A stretch of 64,000 nucleotides of DNA from contig JAYESD010000001.1 in the NCBI GenBank assembly GCA_036927565.1, positions 275,663,560-275,727,559 on the forward strand. Reading direction: 5' to 3'. The stretch is from Tuctoria greenei (Eukaryota; Streptophyta; Magnoliopsida; Poales; Poaceae). Below are positions 21,211 to 32,995 of this stretch, in pieces. A program made the translations under genes and the position numbers. Below the pieces are notes generated by a model. The model was not told the DNA's origin. It worked only from the letters and a program-made list of their open reading frames with translations, and searched no databases. Every line of letters starts with the position of its first letter. Within the stretch, counting starts at the first letter, position 1.

Positions 21211-22802
21211 TAAACGAGGTTAAATCACAGGGGGCGGACTAGTCCGGTCTGGGGGCGGACTAGTCCGGTCAGCCTGCGTGAATAACCCTAAAAAGTGTTT
21301 CTAGCAAGTTTTAAGGGGATTTTCTCGAGGCTACAAGTGAGGATATGTTTATGACAAGTTTAGAAACTACCAACACAATAGTATGTCAAGTTTCAACAAG
21401 ATTATAGCAATGTGAAACACAAGACAAGACTAGCAACCCTAGAACAAGATATGCGATAAATAAAATGCGAAGAACACGGAGACATAAGGATTTTATCCCG
21501 AGGTTCGATTCCACACAAGAATCTACGTCCCCGTTGAGGAGTCCACAAAGGACCGAGTTCACCAACCCTTCCCTCACCAAGTTTACCGCACGGGCCTAAC
21601 TTGGTTCTCCACTATCTCAAAGTGTGAATACAAGATTCGTTGGGGCTTCTCACAATCTGAGGCTCCCACACCACAAAGATGATCAACACAACGAAACACA
21701 CTCAACACACAGCTCACAAAGACTCAATGAGTGCAAGAGATCAAACCGGGAGAACAAGCGCGATGTTCTTCCTCTTATCCACCTCACTAAACTCTAATCC
21801 ACTCAAGAATTAGTTTTAGAGGGAAAGTTGGCAAGAAAGAGTCTTAAGAGTGCTCCAAGTTGGCTGTGGCGGCACTAGGGTTCGAGTCGTTTTGAAATGA
21901 GGCCGGGGGTCCCCTTTTTATAGGGGTTTTGAGCCCAAACTGCTGACCTCAGCAAAAGGGCGGACTAGTCCGGCCTCAGGCCCGGTCTAGTCCGGCCTAG
22001 GGGACCACTGACCCCTCTGACAACTGTCGCACTGCGCGGCAATCGTCACGCTACCCGCCAAACTTCAAATTCAAACGGTAACTTCGACAACGGACTAGTC
22101 CGACCCTCACCGGACTAGTCCGATCTCACACAGAAACTTTTGTTCCGTGTGAAAACGTACTAGTCTGGAGACCACGGACTAGTCCGGCCCCAAGGGCGGA
22201 CTAGTCCGGCCTTCCCAGACTTAGTCGCAAAACCTCTCTGCACTCGGCACCACGGACTTGTCCGGCCCACGGACGGACTAGTCCGATCTCACACAGGACC
22301 TTTTGGTTTGTCCCAAAACAGACAAGTCCGCTCTCTAGGACTTAGTCCCGAAACTCCACTCTAAGGGGTACCACGAACTAGTCCGTCCTACTACGGACTA
22401 GTCCGAAGTCACACAGGACCTTCTGGTCCGTGTGAAAACGGACTAGTCTGGCCAGGAGCGGACTAGTCCGGCCCTAAGGCGGACTAGTCCGGCCTCTCCT
22501 GCCAGACTACTCTAACTTCAACTTTAAATAGGGTTTCTACCTCAACCACCACTCTTGAGGTCCTACTTTGATCTCTTTGCACTTTACGCACACACCCTCT
22601 TATTTCTACGGCTAGTCTAACTCAACACGCTAGAAACCCTAGTTTCTACGCTTCGAGTCGACTCCGTTTCCTTCCTTTTCCTTTTTGAGGGTTTGCGTCT
22701 TCGATCGAGTCCACACCTGTGCTAAGATCACATGAGCTCATTAGCGACTTAATTGTTGTCATCAATCATCCAAAACCCACGGGGAACCTAGATGCACTTT
22801 CA
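21211..22802 (-). repeat. 5' LTR of Sire-A (right), inner end truncated
   Basis: It matches the left LTR from about TAAACGAGGTTAAATC to GATGCACTTTCA. The first roughly 55 bp of the left LTR (the inner, U5 end of this one) and the expected primer site have no counterpart; gag begins within 20 bp. A minus-strand TATAAAAAGG is at 21913-21922. The palindrome array is preserved. Confidence 0.88.
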
Positions 22803-24701
22803 ATCGCCTAGCAACCAAAAAAGCCCAGTCAGCGGGGACACAGTGTTTGGAGCACCAGTCTTCACTGAAACCTCGTGGACGCTTTACTTCGAAGGTTCTA
22901 CCCGGAAACAGGGGGCCGGGGCCGGGGTGGTGCTCATAGCTCCGACAGGGGAGCAGTTCAAGTATATGGTGCACCTTGGCTTCAAAGCCACTAACAACAT
23001 AGCAGAGTACGAGGCCCTCATCTATGGGCTGAAGACAGCGTTGACTCTCAATGTCCGCCATCTCCTTGCCAAAGGTGATTCCCAACTAATTGTCAAGCAA
23101 GTCAAAGGGGAGTGCAGTTGCAATGACTCCCGTTTGGCAGCATACCTGCTGCACGTCAGGAAGCTGGAGAAAGATTTCAAAGTATTGGATTTGTGCCATG
23201 TGCCCTGAGCTGATAACTCAGTCGTAGACGACCTATCAACGAAGGCCTCCACAGAGGCACCGGTGCCCGAAGGAGTCTTTGCAAGGACGTTATCGCGACC
23301 AACCGCCTGAGCTGCCGAGCCAGGTGAAGGGGGGTGAAGCTAGCACCTCGAAGCTAGCAACCTCGACGGACCAGTAGCCATGGTGCCTGCCAAGGTTCCT
23401 ATGCGCCTCCAGCAGCTCCGAGCAGCTAGGCGCCCAAGAACCAGAAGCTCAAGGAGGTCCCGATGCATGGATCTCAGAGGTCCGGGACTACTTGAAAGAC
23501 AACTACCTTCCCGAAGAACATGCCCTGGCAGAACGGATTGTGCGAATGGATAAAAGATATGCGCTAGTAGAGGGGGATCTCTACTGGCATGGCGCCAACG
23601 ACATTCTACTGTGATGCATTACCCGGGAGGAAGGCTGCGACTTGCTCGCAAAAATTCATGGAGGTGAGTGCGGGAACCACACATTGGCACGCACGCTGGT
23701 CGGCAAAGCCTTTCGGCACAGCTTCTACTGCCCCGCAGCACTCCAGGATGCCGTTGACATGGTCAATAGATGCAAGGCGTGCCAGTTCCATGTCAAGCAG
23801 ATTCACACACTAGCTCAAGCGCTGCAGATGATCCCTCCCTCGTGGCCATTCGACGTGTGGGGACTGGACATCCTGGAACCTTTCCCAAGAGCCATCGGAG
23901 GATTCCAGCACCTCTATGTCGTCGTAGATAAGTTCACCAAATGACCAGAAGCCACCCCAATTGTCACCATTAACAAGCAGTCAGCAATGAAGTTCATCAA
24001 GTCAATAGTCTGCAGGTTCGGGGCCCGAATAGGATCATCACTGATAATGGGATCCAGTTCACGAGTGCAGCATTCCAAGAATACTGTTAAGACCTTGGGA
24101 TACAAGTTTGTTATGCCTCCGTTGCTCACCCCGAAAGCAATGGACAGGTAGAGAGAGCAAACGCTAAGATTCTCAAGGGCCTCACGACTCGTACATACTC
24201 GAGCCTTGAGAGGCATGGTGCAAACTGGGTGGATGAGCTGCCATATACGTTGTGGGCTAGCCAGACATCTACCAGCCAGGCTACGGGAGAAACGCCCTAC
24301 TTCCTGGTGTACGGGGCGGAGGCCGTCCTTCCCCCAAAGATTACCATGGGCTCCCCTCGTGTCTGGATGTACGACGAAGCCACGCGGGACCAGTTCAGGC
24401 GTGAAGATATGGACCTCAGCGACTAGGGACGCACACAAGCAGCCCTACGAAACGCACGGTACACACAAGTGCTCCGACGCTACCATCAGCGGACCGTGCG
24501 TAGTAGGGAGCTCAAGGTGAACGACCTGGTCCTGCGGTGTCTACTTTCCCGTGAAGGGACAAACAAGCTCTCCCCCAATTGGGAGGGTCCCTTCTAGGTC
24601 ACAGAAGTTTGTCGCCCCGGGTGCGTTCGCTAGCTACGGAGGATGGGCGACCATTGCTTAACCCATGGAATATCGAACACCCTTGTAAGTTTTACCCGTA
24701 G
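22803..24701 (+). pseudogene. Gypsy pol remnant: second (archaeal-type) RNase H and integrase
   Basis: This is the continuation of the Gypsy pol gene after Sire-A. The extra RNase H spans about 22860-23205 (TLYFEGSTRKQGAGAGVV, NNIAEYEALIYGL, AKGDSQLIVKQV). Its first acidic position is glutamate where aspartate is usual. The integrase follows from about 23480: a zinc finger (HGGECGNH ... CKACQFH), the core at DVWGLDILEPFPRA and IITDNGIQF, then a C-terminal part ending FYP at TAG 24699. Stops include the TGA after DKFTK and others, with frame changes near 24000 and 24150. A second RNase H places the element in the Tat lineage. Confidence 0.87.
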
Positions 24702-25393
24702 CCGGTGGAAGGGCATTTTATTTCCTTTTGTTATAAACAGAGCATAGTGTCTAGAGACAACACTTGGGTTAACTAAGGTCGGGGGGATGAGATCCGAGTG
24801 TCTACCTTGCTCGGCACGGTCTGATACCCTGAGAAGGTACACTCAGCTCCCTGTCGTCCAGGCCGGGTCGTTCCTCCTGTAAAGTCTGTTTTCTGCTATG
24901 AGCGTTATAATGAAAAGATGTTTGCCCTACCCTGAGATGCCTTGTTCATTTGAAATTATTTTTAGTTCTTATTAATAGTATCACGCATTTGCCATCAGCT
25001 CATCACCTAGCGTGGGTGTGGTCAGTTTTTTCCTTCGTCTCTGCAATAGTGGGAGCGTTGCTGTCCGTTTGCCGACGGGTCACTTGAGCTACTTGCTAAG
25101 TGTCCGAAACCTCCAAACCCACCCCTCGCGTGTGGCGGGAAACAAGTTCCGGGTACAGGAGCCCTGAGTTAGTCAAGCCCCCCACGACGGCAACGGATCG
25201 TAAGTCAAGCAACACTAATAGAGCGTGGGTAAAAGATTGACTGAAGAGCAGAATTACCTTTTATCTGTCATGTGCGCAGGTTCCTAAGGTTACAACATTA
25301 AGTAAAGCCACTCCGTACCACCGATGGCGAACGGCCACTCCACCAAGAATGGGCTCGGGTGCCCATCGTCAGCATCCCCTACATCAACAACGG
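24702..25393 (+). other. Gypsy 3' non-coding region
   Basis: About 690 bp after the pol stop with no supported coding sequence on either strand. Confidence 0.6.
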
Positions 25394-25647
25394 GCGACGC
25401 CAGAGCTTTTGAGCTCCAGCAATTAGAGGGGGCACGACGTCGACGCCCCATGTTGATCATGGGTGTTGTTGGAGCTCCTAAGCTCCGACAACCCTAGGGG
25501 GCCCGGTGGTGGCATCTCCTACGTTGGTCATGGGTGTTGCCGGAGCTCCTAAGCTCCGACAAACCCAGGGGGCCCGGCGGTGGCGCCTCCTACATAGACA
25601 GTGGGTGGCGCCGGAGCTCCTAAGCCCCAACAATCCCAGGGGGGCGA
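25394..25647 (+). repeat. 71-bp tandem repeats in the Gypsy 3' region
   Basis: About 3.6 imperfect units begin near 25394, 25463, 25534 and 25605. Two are exactly 71 bp. Each unit contains GGAGCTCCTAAGCTCC, which holds the palindrome GGAGCTCC, and a CAGGGGGCCCGG-like stretch. They lie just downstream of the 3' end of the antisense ORF. Confidence 0.8.
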
Positions 25648-25821
25648 TGTTCTCGAAACAAGTGTTAGTTCCTCTTGGTACACGTACACAATCAAAATTA
25701 TGTACATCTTCCAGGGGGCAGGACACAAAAATATCAAAGACAAAGATCAAGAGGACTTCATTCATTGAAAGTTCGTGTTACAAAATCGGAAGCATACATG
25801 TGGGAGCAAGAAAGGAAGGGC

Positions 25822-28800
25822 CTAAGTCCTACGAATAGCTGAGGCAACAGCTTGAGCGGCCTCCTGAACTCTCTCCTGGGCAGCATCCAGCTCTTCCCTG
25901 ATCGTCCCTTCGACTGTTGGACTCAGGGGGAAGTGGGGGTCCCGGCTCCGGTAACATGTTAACACATACTCGGCGACGGTTTTGGTCAAGGACCTCCCCT
26001 CCGTCTCCAGCTGGTCCGCGACGACGTCAACCACTGCGTCGAGCTTGTCGCCAGCGGAGCTAACAGCCGTCAGCGCTTCATCTAGCTCCAACACTGGGTT
26101 GGTCGGGCGTACGGGGCTGAAGCCGAACGGTGCCAGTGCTCCGTCGCCCCGTCCCAGGAAGTCCCACACCCGCTGGGACTCGGCCTCTCTCGAGCTCCGC
26201 AACTCCTCCAGAGCCCTCTTGGTGGTCGCCAGCTCCGCACCCTCCTTTGCAAGGCGTTTGACCTCCTTGTCGTGCTGCTGGATGCTCTTAGCTAGCTGTC
26301 GCTTGCGGTCAACGAGCTCCAACTCCTTGAGGAAAATACGGTTCCGATGCTCTGCCAGGTCTTCCTCTCAGCCCCGGACTGTATCCTCCCTGGCAGAGAC
26401 GTCGACCTCTCGCTTGTTGAGGCTTTGCCCCTGTTCACAAAGCCTGTCCTCCTCGAGCTTACACCGCGCTTCAAACTGCTTGCAGCGGTCCGCCAAGCTC
26501 TGCTCACCCGCCGACAACTTCTGGGAGAGCTATTCTTCTCTCTGGCCCAGGTCCTTCCGCTTCTCGGTGAGTTCGGCCTTGCCCAAGTCGAGCTCTTGGC
26601 GGCGCTTCTGGAGAGTCTCATGCCAGGCGATTAGACCCCCTTGGCGATGGTCTGCAGCTCAGTGGCATTCCACAGCTTCCACATATATCTTATGCGCCTT
26701 CGCATCGAGAGCTTTAAGAGTAGCCTTCCTCTCATTGAGAAGCTCAACCTGCTTGACCAGCCGTGTTTCCTCGCCCTTGACCCACTCTTCGCGTCAATGG
26801 AGCCTATTACGCTCCTCCTCCAGGGCCTTACGGTTGTGCTCGAAGGACACGACAATCTGCTGCACGCTAGAGCGGGCGTTGTCGATGGCCAGTTCTAAGG
26901 GAAAGGGCGTCGGACCAGATGGGATCACCGCTTCCCCCATCGCCAGCAGGACGTCCGCCATCACCCGGGAGGGGCTACCCCTTGAAGGCAGCGACACCCG
27001 CATGATTGAGGCGCCTGGGGTGCCCTTCGGGAGTCCTGTAGCACCGGTCTCTATCGGACCCTCCAATGCAGCCACAAACGCTTCCGGTTCAGCCTCCAAC
27101 ATCAGAGAGACAAGGTGTGCGTCCAGAACCTCCGCAGCTTGCAACCCGGACGTAGGAGTGTTGGACGCCGCCGACTGGGGCACCGGAGCCTCAACTACCC
27201 TCGGCGCAGGAGCAGATGCTTCAACGACCATCGGTCGGCCACCACAACCCCCGCAGTAGTTGGCGTAGGGGCCGACTCTTCCACTACTTCCGGCCCACCG
27301 ACCGGGGCCTCTGCTGCATCTGGCGTGGGGGTCGGCCCCTCAACTACATCCGGCAGAGGCACCAAAATCTCCTCGTAAGATGGCACGGGGGCCAATCCTT
27401 CGGTAGCTCCCCGCTACGGGGGTGGAACTTCCGCCAACTCTGGAGCTGTGCCGGCGCTCGGCACCTCCGCCGGGGCCTCAGGGGCTATTGGCTCCGGCGC
27501 CGGAGCCCCAACCATCCCCGCATCAACGACCGGAGCCCTCGGGTCTGGTGCAACCACACTTGTGATCGGAGCCGACCTCGAGTCGTTCGGAGCCTCCACA
27601 TTCTTTTGAGCAGGTGTAGGAGCTGGAGCTGAAGCGCCCGCCTGCTCAGCCTCCCGTGCGGCCGGTGGTGTGGCGGTCGTCTCCCCCTTCTTGGAAGAGC
27701 TGCCCATCCAAGATAGAAGCGTTTAAAGGGAGACCTTGACCCAAAAAGAAATCAAAGTAAGAACTCAACTGCTTACCTAGGGAAGCCACAAGTACCGCGG
27801 AGACAGAGCAGCTTGTGAGCGGGGCCGGAGCCAGAGCCCGATGGACCCGACATGGTCGGAGCCCCGGTCCTCCGAGGAGCTTGGGATGGAGCCGGAGCCT
27901 CCCTGACCAGAGTGACCCCCGTTTGGGGGGGGACCTCCGAAACTTGGTCTCGTACTTGGCGCCGAGGAGGGAGGTGCCCCCCCCCGGAACTGGCGCTCGT
28001 CGGAGGTCCCGGAACTGGATGAGCACCTCGCACCAGCTTCCTCTTACAGCTGGAGGGCTTCGCTGGAACCTCGCCCTTGCTAGAGCTAGCATCTTCACCT
28101 CCACGGCTTGGGGGAACTGGGGCTGACTCCCCGGAGGCCCCATGAGTAGTGGTTGCGGGGGGAGCCTGCCTAGTCGCGACCCCAATGTCATCCAACCTTG
28201 GCATTAGCTTCCGGAGCTCCCAACAGAACTCATAAGCTAGGTTCAAGGGTGTTAAAGACTCTGGAGGTGTCAGGGAGTCGAGTGAGATGTTGGGTTTGCT
28301 CTGGAATTTCTTCAGTAGCTCCTTCAGTGCTTCGTCGCTCATTAGGGTGTCAGCATCACGCGGCGTGAATGTTCACGCAGTCTGCTCCCTGAACTTCAGT
28401 GGCGCCCACCTGTTCCTCAGGAAGTTCCCGAAGATCATCTGGGGGGTCACTCCATCGGCGACACAACCTTCAATCCTCGCCACAACGGGCTTGTACGCCG
28501 CCGGCAGCTCCGGGAGCTCGTTCCAGTGGTCAGTATCCACGTTTGGGAGGATCTCTGGCAGGTCCAGCTTCTCGTGCCTGTCCACAGTGATGATCACCCA
28601 CTCCTTCTTCTAATCGTCCCATTTTCCGGAGGAAAAGGTGTCCAAGTACTTGAAGGGGCACCGCTTCCGCTTCACGAAGTAGTACAACCCGACCATCTCG
28701 TTCCCTTCTTGGTGGTCTGCAGGGTGAAGATATTCTGGAAGAGCTCTAACCTGGGCCGCACCCCCACCCACATCTCCCAGAAGTGGACGAAGGTAGCGAC

Positions 28801-29120
28801 CAACAGAACTGAGTGGGGCCTGAGGAAATGCAGTTGGATCTTGTAGAACTCCAGCAATGTCACTAGGAAGGACGAGAAAGGGGGAAGCAAGCTGATCATG
28901 GCGAATCCCTGAAAGAAAACCATGTCACCGTCATTCTTCTTCTCGAAAGGAAGCTCGCCAAAGCGGATCTTGTCATTGAAGGAGTCGTGGGACCATCCCA
29001 TGTAGGCTCGGACCTTCTTCAGCCCCTTCTCGATCTTGATCTTGCTGGCGGGGAGGCCCAACTCCATGGCAACGAGATGGAGCAGGGAGAGGATGGTTGT
29101 GCAAGGGCTAGGGCTCAAGG
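25822..29120 (-). pseudogene. Gypsy antisense ORF, putative 'gypsy type transposon' protein
   Basis: Minus-strand coding remnants run against the element. They begin with a conserved domain at 28672-29118 (GWSHDSFNDKIRFGELPF, FVHFWEMWVGVRPRLELFQ). This resembles the plant Transposase_28 'putative gypsy type transposon' family. A middle part rich in proline, alanine and serine follows (about 26790-28340). A long glutamate/arginine coiled coil comes last, ending in AQAVASAIRR at 25822. Stops and frame changes break it, for example a TGA near 26369 that looks like a mutated arginine codon. Antisense ORFs downstream of pol are known from Tat-type grass elements such as Grande; their function is unknown. 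The long plus-strand open frame at 25982-27259 is its shadow. Confidence 0.7.
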
Positions 29121-29560
29121 CTGGAGGATGCGAGAAGGCAGTATGGTCTTAGTCGCGGGTGCGAATGGAGGCGTGAAGAGCATGTGACCTGTAATAGTCC
29201 CCTTCTTAGTATACATCCGCGACGTTTGGATGGAAACCGCAGGCACCATGATACTGAAGCTACCCGCGCTATGACTTGTGGGTCGGAGTCTAATTCGACA
29301 GAAATGCTGAGTAGCCGCCTCGAGGTAGCCGTTCTCGTAGGCGAGAGTTTGAAACTAAAGGGCGGCGACTTAATGGGTGCGCAGAACCAAAACGAAATTC
29401 GTATCAGGAACTGACAACCGTTGATGGTGCGATATCTGCAGCCAAAGATTTTATCTGCTGCATTGAAGGGAAGCCCTTAAAATCGTGGCAAGAAGATTTA
29501 AAATGGCCCCACCTCAGGTATAACCACTTGTCCAAGGAAGTTCCTCCCCGAGATGGACCC

Positions 29561-29569
29561 GGGGGCCAC
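29561..29569 (+). other. polypurine tract of the Gypsy element
   Basis: GGGGGCCAC directly precedes the TGTCGG of the 3' LTR. It is short and includes pyrimidines, so the assignment rests on position. Confidence 0.5.
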
Positions 29570-30573
29570 TGTCGGTACCTGGCGAACTGGGTACCCTTAG
29601 ATGCAGGAAAGGAGGCACGCTGGGTCCCACCGTCCATGGGGGTAAGATCCAACGTGGTCCCAGGGTGCGGCGTGGCGTGCGGCATAGCCGCACCTCTCCA
29701 CCGAGGGAAGGCCCGACACACCATGTGCCCTGCAGCTCCCGGTGTATCCCCCTCATGGAGGGGAGGTCCAGCACTACCACGTGTCCCGCAGGTCGGGGTC
29801 TACCTCCCCGCCAAGGAGAGGTCCGACGGATTCTCTAGGTCGACAGCCCCGGACCTACCTCCCTGCAGGAAGAATGTCCGGTGCAGCCACGTGTCCGGCG
29901 GCTCTGGACCCAACCTCCCGGCAGAGGGAAGGACTGGACTCGCCACGCGGTAGGCAGCACCGCACCTAATCCATCCTGCAATAGCAGCAATAAAGAGGGA
30001 CGAGCCCAGTGCACCTAAACAGGAAAGACGCGCGTGTTCCCTAGGTAAGCGGGAGCTCGCACTCATAAGTCAAGAGTCCTATACCCAACTTGACGCTGAC
30101 AGGCTGGCGCCGAACTACTATGTACAACAAACGAATGAGAAGTCGCGACAAGATGGACGAGACACAGCCCGCCATGATGAGTGGGCTATGTGTAGACCTG
30201 CGGCAAGACATGGCCAGACAGCACATTGAAGCCCTTGTCAGATGGTAGCATTCTCTCCCAAATCTTAGGAGGGATTTGGTACACCCAGGGCCACATGTCG
30301 GGCCCCGAGACCCACTTGTAAGCTGCTCGGCCTTGGACTATAAAAGGATCGAGCGGCAACTGACTAAGACAAGTTCTCTCAAACTCAAGCAATACAACAC
30401 ACAAACCACCGTGGAGTAGGGTATTACGCCCAAGCGCCCCGAACCGCGTAAACCTCTCGCGTTCATCATTCTCTGAGCTTGACCTTGCTAGGACTAGCCC
30501 CCGAATATACAACGAACCACCGCGGGCTGCCTCAGAGCTAGTCCGGGGGAGGTGTCAGTTAGACCCCTCGACA
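29570..30573 (+). repeat. 3' LTR of the Tat-type Gypsy element
   Basis: About 1004 bp, TGTCGGTACC to CTCGACA, then the duplication gactt at 30574-30578. It matches 5971-6972 with many transitions. Confidence 0.92.
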
Positions 30574-30945
30574 GACTTATATTTCGATTTTGGCGGGTTA
30601 GGGTTCAGTGGCTAGGAGAGAATAAGGGAAAGAGCGTCGTTCTTATATGTAGTGTGTTCTAAATCGTAGTGTATTTTCACAGATGAAATAACCAACCCTA
30701 GCATGATTCTTACTCAAATATTGATGTAGTGTTGTATGAACCGCTTTTGCGCTCTCCTAGGATACCTTGCTGTCGATATTAATAGTTGATATTGTTTAGA
30801 GTTTACAAATCAGTTACATTACAACTTGTTTGATGGAACTGGTTATGAATATGTCTATTTTATGGAACAATATGTGTAATCACTTTTATGTAGCTTGTTT
30901 GCGTAGGAATAACTTCACTTCATTTTTCTTAATTGACTAGTGAAA
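30574..30945 (+). other. Harbinger sequence between the Gypsy insertion and the small ORF
   Basis: AT-rich, no coding frame. It resumes Harbinger sequence after the duplication gactt. Confidence 0.5.
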
Positions 30946-31287
30946 ATGTCGTGGGAAGCTGAAAAGCTTCACAAAGCTTTGCATTCGCTGACCGATGCCG
31001 TTGACACGTCGTACCACAAAGTTAGTGGTCCTATTGAGGACATTATTATGAATCATCAACATGACCTTCCAACTGACATGAGGGAGGTGTTGTGTACCGT
31101 ACAAGGGTCGCTTGATGACCAACACATCGTCACGATTGAGTGCGAAGAGGTCGCCAATCAAGCACTGACACCCTCTTTCTCGGATGACACAAAGGTATTC
31201 GCGGATGATAAAATCTCTTATGATTGGTCCCCTCCATGTCCTATGGAATGTAGTTCGTCAGATAGTTCGTTCAAGTCTAGTGTGTAG
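30946..31287 (+). CDS. unidentified 113-codon ORF inside the Harbinger element
   Basis: ATG at 30946 to TAG at 31285-31287, reading MSWEAEKLHKALHSL onward. I do not recognise the protein. It is acidic and serine-rich at the end (SSSDSSFKSSV) and has no obvious membrane segment or cysteine motif. A polyadenylation-like AATAAA lies about 147 bp downstream, near 31434. Unlike the Harbinger ORFs downstream it has no internal stop. It could be an extra ORF of the transposon, a captured host fragment, or chance. Its coding status is uncertain. Confidence 0.4.
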   Translation: MSWEAEKLHKALHSLTDAVDTSYHKVSGPIEDIIMNHQHDLPTDMREVLCTVQGSLDDQHIVTIECEEVANQALTPSFSDDTKVFADDKISYDWSPPCPMECSSSDSSFKSSV

Positions 31288-31576
31288 AAGTGGCTTCTGT
31301 TGTTATGTGGGTGACATATGTTATGTGAGTGATATTTGTTATGTGGTTCGTATGTATGAAGAGTACACGTTATGTGTACTACTGTTGTATCATGTATTGT
31401 TCATGAAATGTACTTGTTTCGTATGAAATTTCAATAAAATGAACCGTTGTCAGATATATTGTTGGCATAATGAACTATTTTAATATGAAGTGTTTTCATA
31501 TGATCTAGTTTCGTATGAACCATTTTAATATGAAGTTTTTTACATATAAACTGTTATGAACTGCTACTAAAGTAAT
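31288..31576 (+). other. Harbinger non-coding stretch before Sire-B
   Basis: AT-rich, with repeated TATGAACC/TTTTAATATGAAG phrases and AATAAA near 31434. No coding frame. After removal of Sire-B it continues directly into an acceptor-like TTGTGCAG before ORF1 at 43541, so part of it may be an intron of ORF1. Confidence 0.45.
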
Positions 31577-32411
31577 GTTGTTGAAAGTGCATCTAGAGAT
31601 CCCCGTGGGTTTTGGATGATTGATGACGATAATTAAGAGTCTAATGAGCTAAGTTGATCCTAAGCACAGGTACAATGATTGAAATGAGATGAAACCCTTC
31701 AAAAAGGAAAAGGACATAATGGGCGTCAAAGGCTCAAGAAGTAGAAATTAGGGTTTCTATGAAGATGACCTTATATGAGCCGTGTAATGTGAAAGGGTGG
31801 ATGTATCACGTGCATTGAGATCATTCTAAGGGGCTCAAACTGGTGGTTTAGAGAAAAACCTAAGTGAGAATCTAAAATGAGGAAAAACCCTAGGAGGTCG
31901 GACTAGTCCAGCCAGGCAGACCAGTCCGTTTTGGGACAGACCAAACGTCTCTGGAGTGTTTCTTAGTGAATTTGGAGCTAAGTCCCAGAAGAGCGGACTT
32001 TTCTGTTTTTGGACGGACCAAAGCTCTTTGGAAAAGTTCGGACTTGTCTGTTTGGGTACAGATTAGTCCGTTTGAGACTTAGTGAGATAAACCGAGAGAA
32101 ACCCTAGAGGGTCGGACCAGTCTGCCCCCTGTGGTTGGACTTGTCCGGGCCTGCACAGATGAGTCCGTTTTGAGCCGGACTAAATCCTTCTGTCCTACTT
32201 CGGGCTAGTCCGTTTTAGGCCGGACTAGTCTGTTGATCAGTGGATGTTTGAATTTGGAAATTTGGCGGGATGTGTGACGATCGTCGCGCAGTGTGGCAGT
32301 TGTCTGGACCTGACCAAAGGTCAGTGGTCCTATTGGGCTAGACTAGTCTAGGGCGAGAGGTCGGACTAGTTCGCCCTTCTTCTGAGGTCAGCAGAAGGGG
32401 CTCGGGACCCC

Positions 32412-32420
32412 TATAAAAAG
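32412..32420 (+). promoter_or_regulatory. TATA box of the Sire-B 5' LTR
   Basis: TATAAAAAG in CCCCTATAAAAAGGGG, preserved in the 3' LTR near 42757 and in both Sire-A LTRs. Confidence 0.65.
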
Positions 32421-32995
32421 GGGACCCCCGGCCTCATTTGAACAGGTCTTGAACCCTAGCGTTGCCACAAGTGACCAAGAGCCTTCCAAAGCCTTCTACT
32501 CGTCCTATTATGCCTCTCTAAGACAAAATCTTGAAGAGATTAGGGTTTGGGGAGGAGAGTAAAGGAATATCCTCGTGCTTGGGCTCTTGGTTTAATCTCT
32601 TTGCACATTGTGATTGTGTTTTGTGGCTTGTGTGAGTTGAGCTTCGTGTGCTCCTCATTGTATTGATTTGTGGAAGCCTCAAATTGTGAGTAGCCCCATT
32701 AAACTTGGTGATTACCCATTGATATAGTGTAAACCAAGTCGTCCATCGTCGTGGCTTGGTGAGAGAAGGGTCAAGTGAGACCCGACCCTTATGTGGAGTT
32801 CTCAACGTGGATGTAGGCTTCTTCGTGGAGCTGAACCACAAGATAAATCTTGTCTCACTTGTCTTTTACTTCTTGTGATCACTAGCATTGCTATTAGGGT
32901 TCATATTGTTCACATTGCCTTTCACTTTTGATCTTTTTTAAATCTTGTGATCTAAATGCTTAAATCTTCCAATCTTAGTTGTACTAAGTTACTAT

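Larger units (their letters stand above)
11237..22802 (-). mobile_element. Sirevirus-type Ty1/Copia retrotransposon 'Sire-A', nested in the Gypsy element
   Basis: An 11.57-kb minus-strand element inserted in the Gypsy pol gene. The flanks are atcac (11232-11236) and atcgc (22803-22807), a 4 of 5 match. Its LTRs differ at about 3 of 190 bases in the part I compared, so it is the youngest large element here. In its own direction the order is 5' LTR (right), gag, protease/integrase, reverse transcriptase, RNase H, a third ORF and 3' LTR (left). The gag ORF is 659 codons and uninterrupted. Pol has few lesions. The inner end of the right LTR and the primer-binding site are missing. Confidence 0.93.
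5971..30573 (+). mobile_element. Ty3/Gypsy LTR retrotransposon, Tat lineage, split by a Sirevirus
   Basis: LTRs of about 1.0 kb start TGTCGGTACCTGGCGAAC and end in ACA. The flanking duplication gactt is perfect (5966-5970 and 30574-30578). The internal order is gag, protease, reverse transcriptase, RNase H, a second archaeal-type RNase H, integrase, then an antisense ORF. That order is diagnostic of the Tat group. Without the nested Sirevirus it is about 13 kb, the normal size for such elements. The two LTRs differ at roughly 22 of the first 195 bases by eye, mostly transitions. It is thus much older than the Sirevirus inside it. Every gene carries stops or frameshifts. Confidence 0.93.

Noticed and set aside
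25982..27259. 425-codon plus-strand open frame, the second longest on that strand
   Set aside because: It lies opposite the coiled-coil antisense ORF. Its serine/arginine/leucine-rich composition is what that coding strand gives in reverse.
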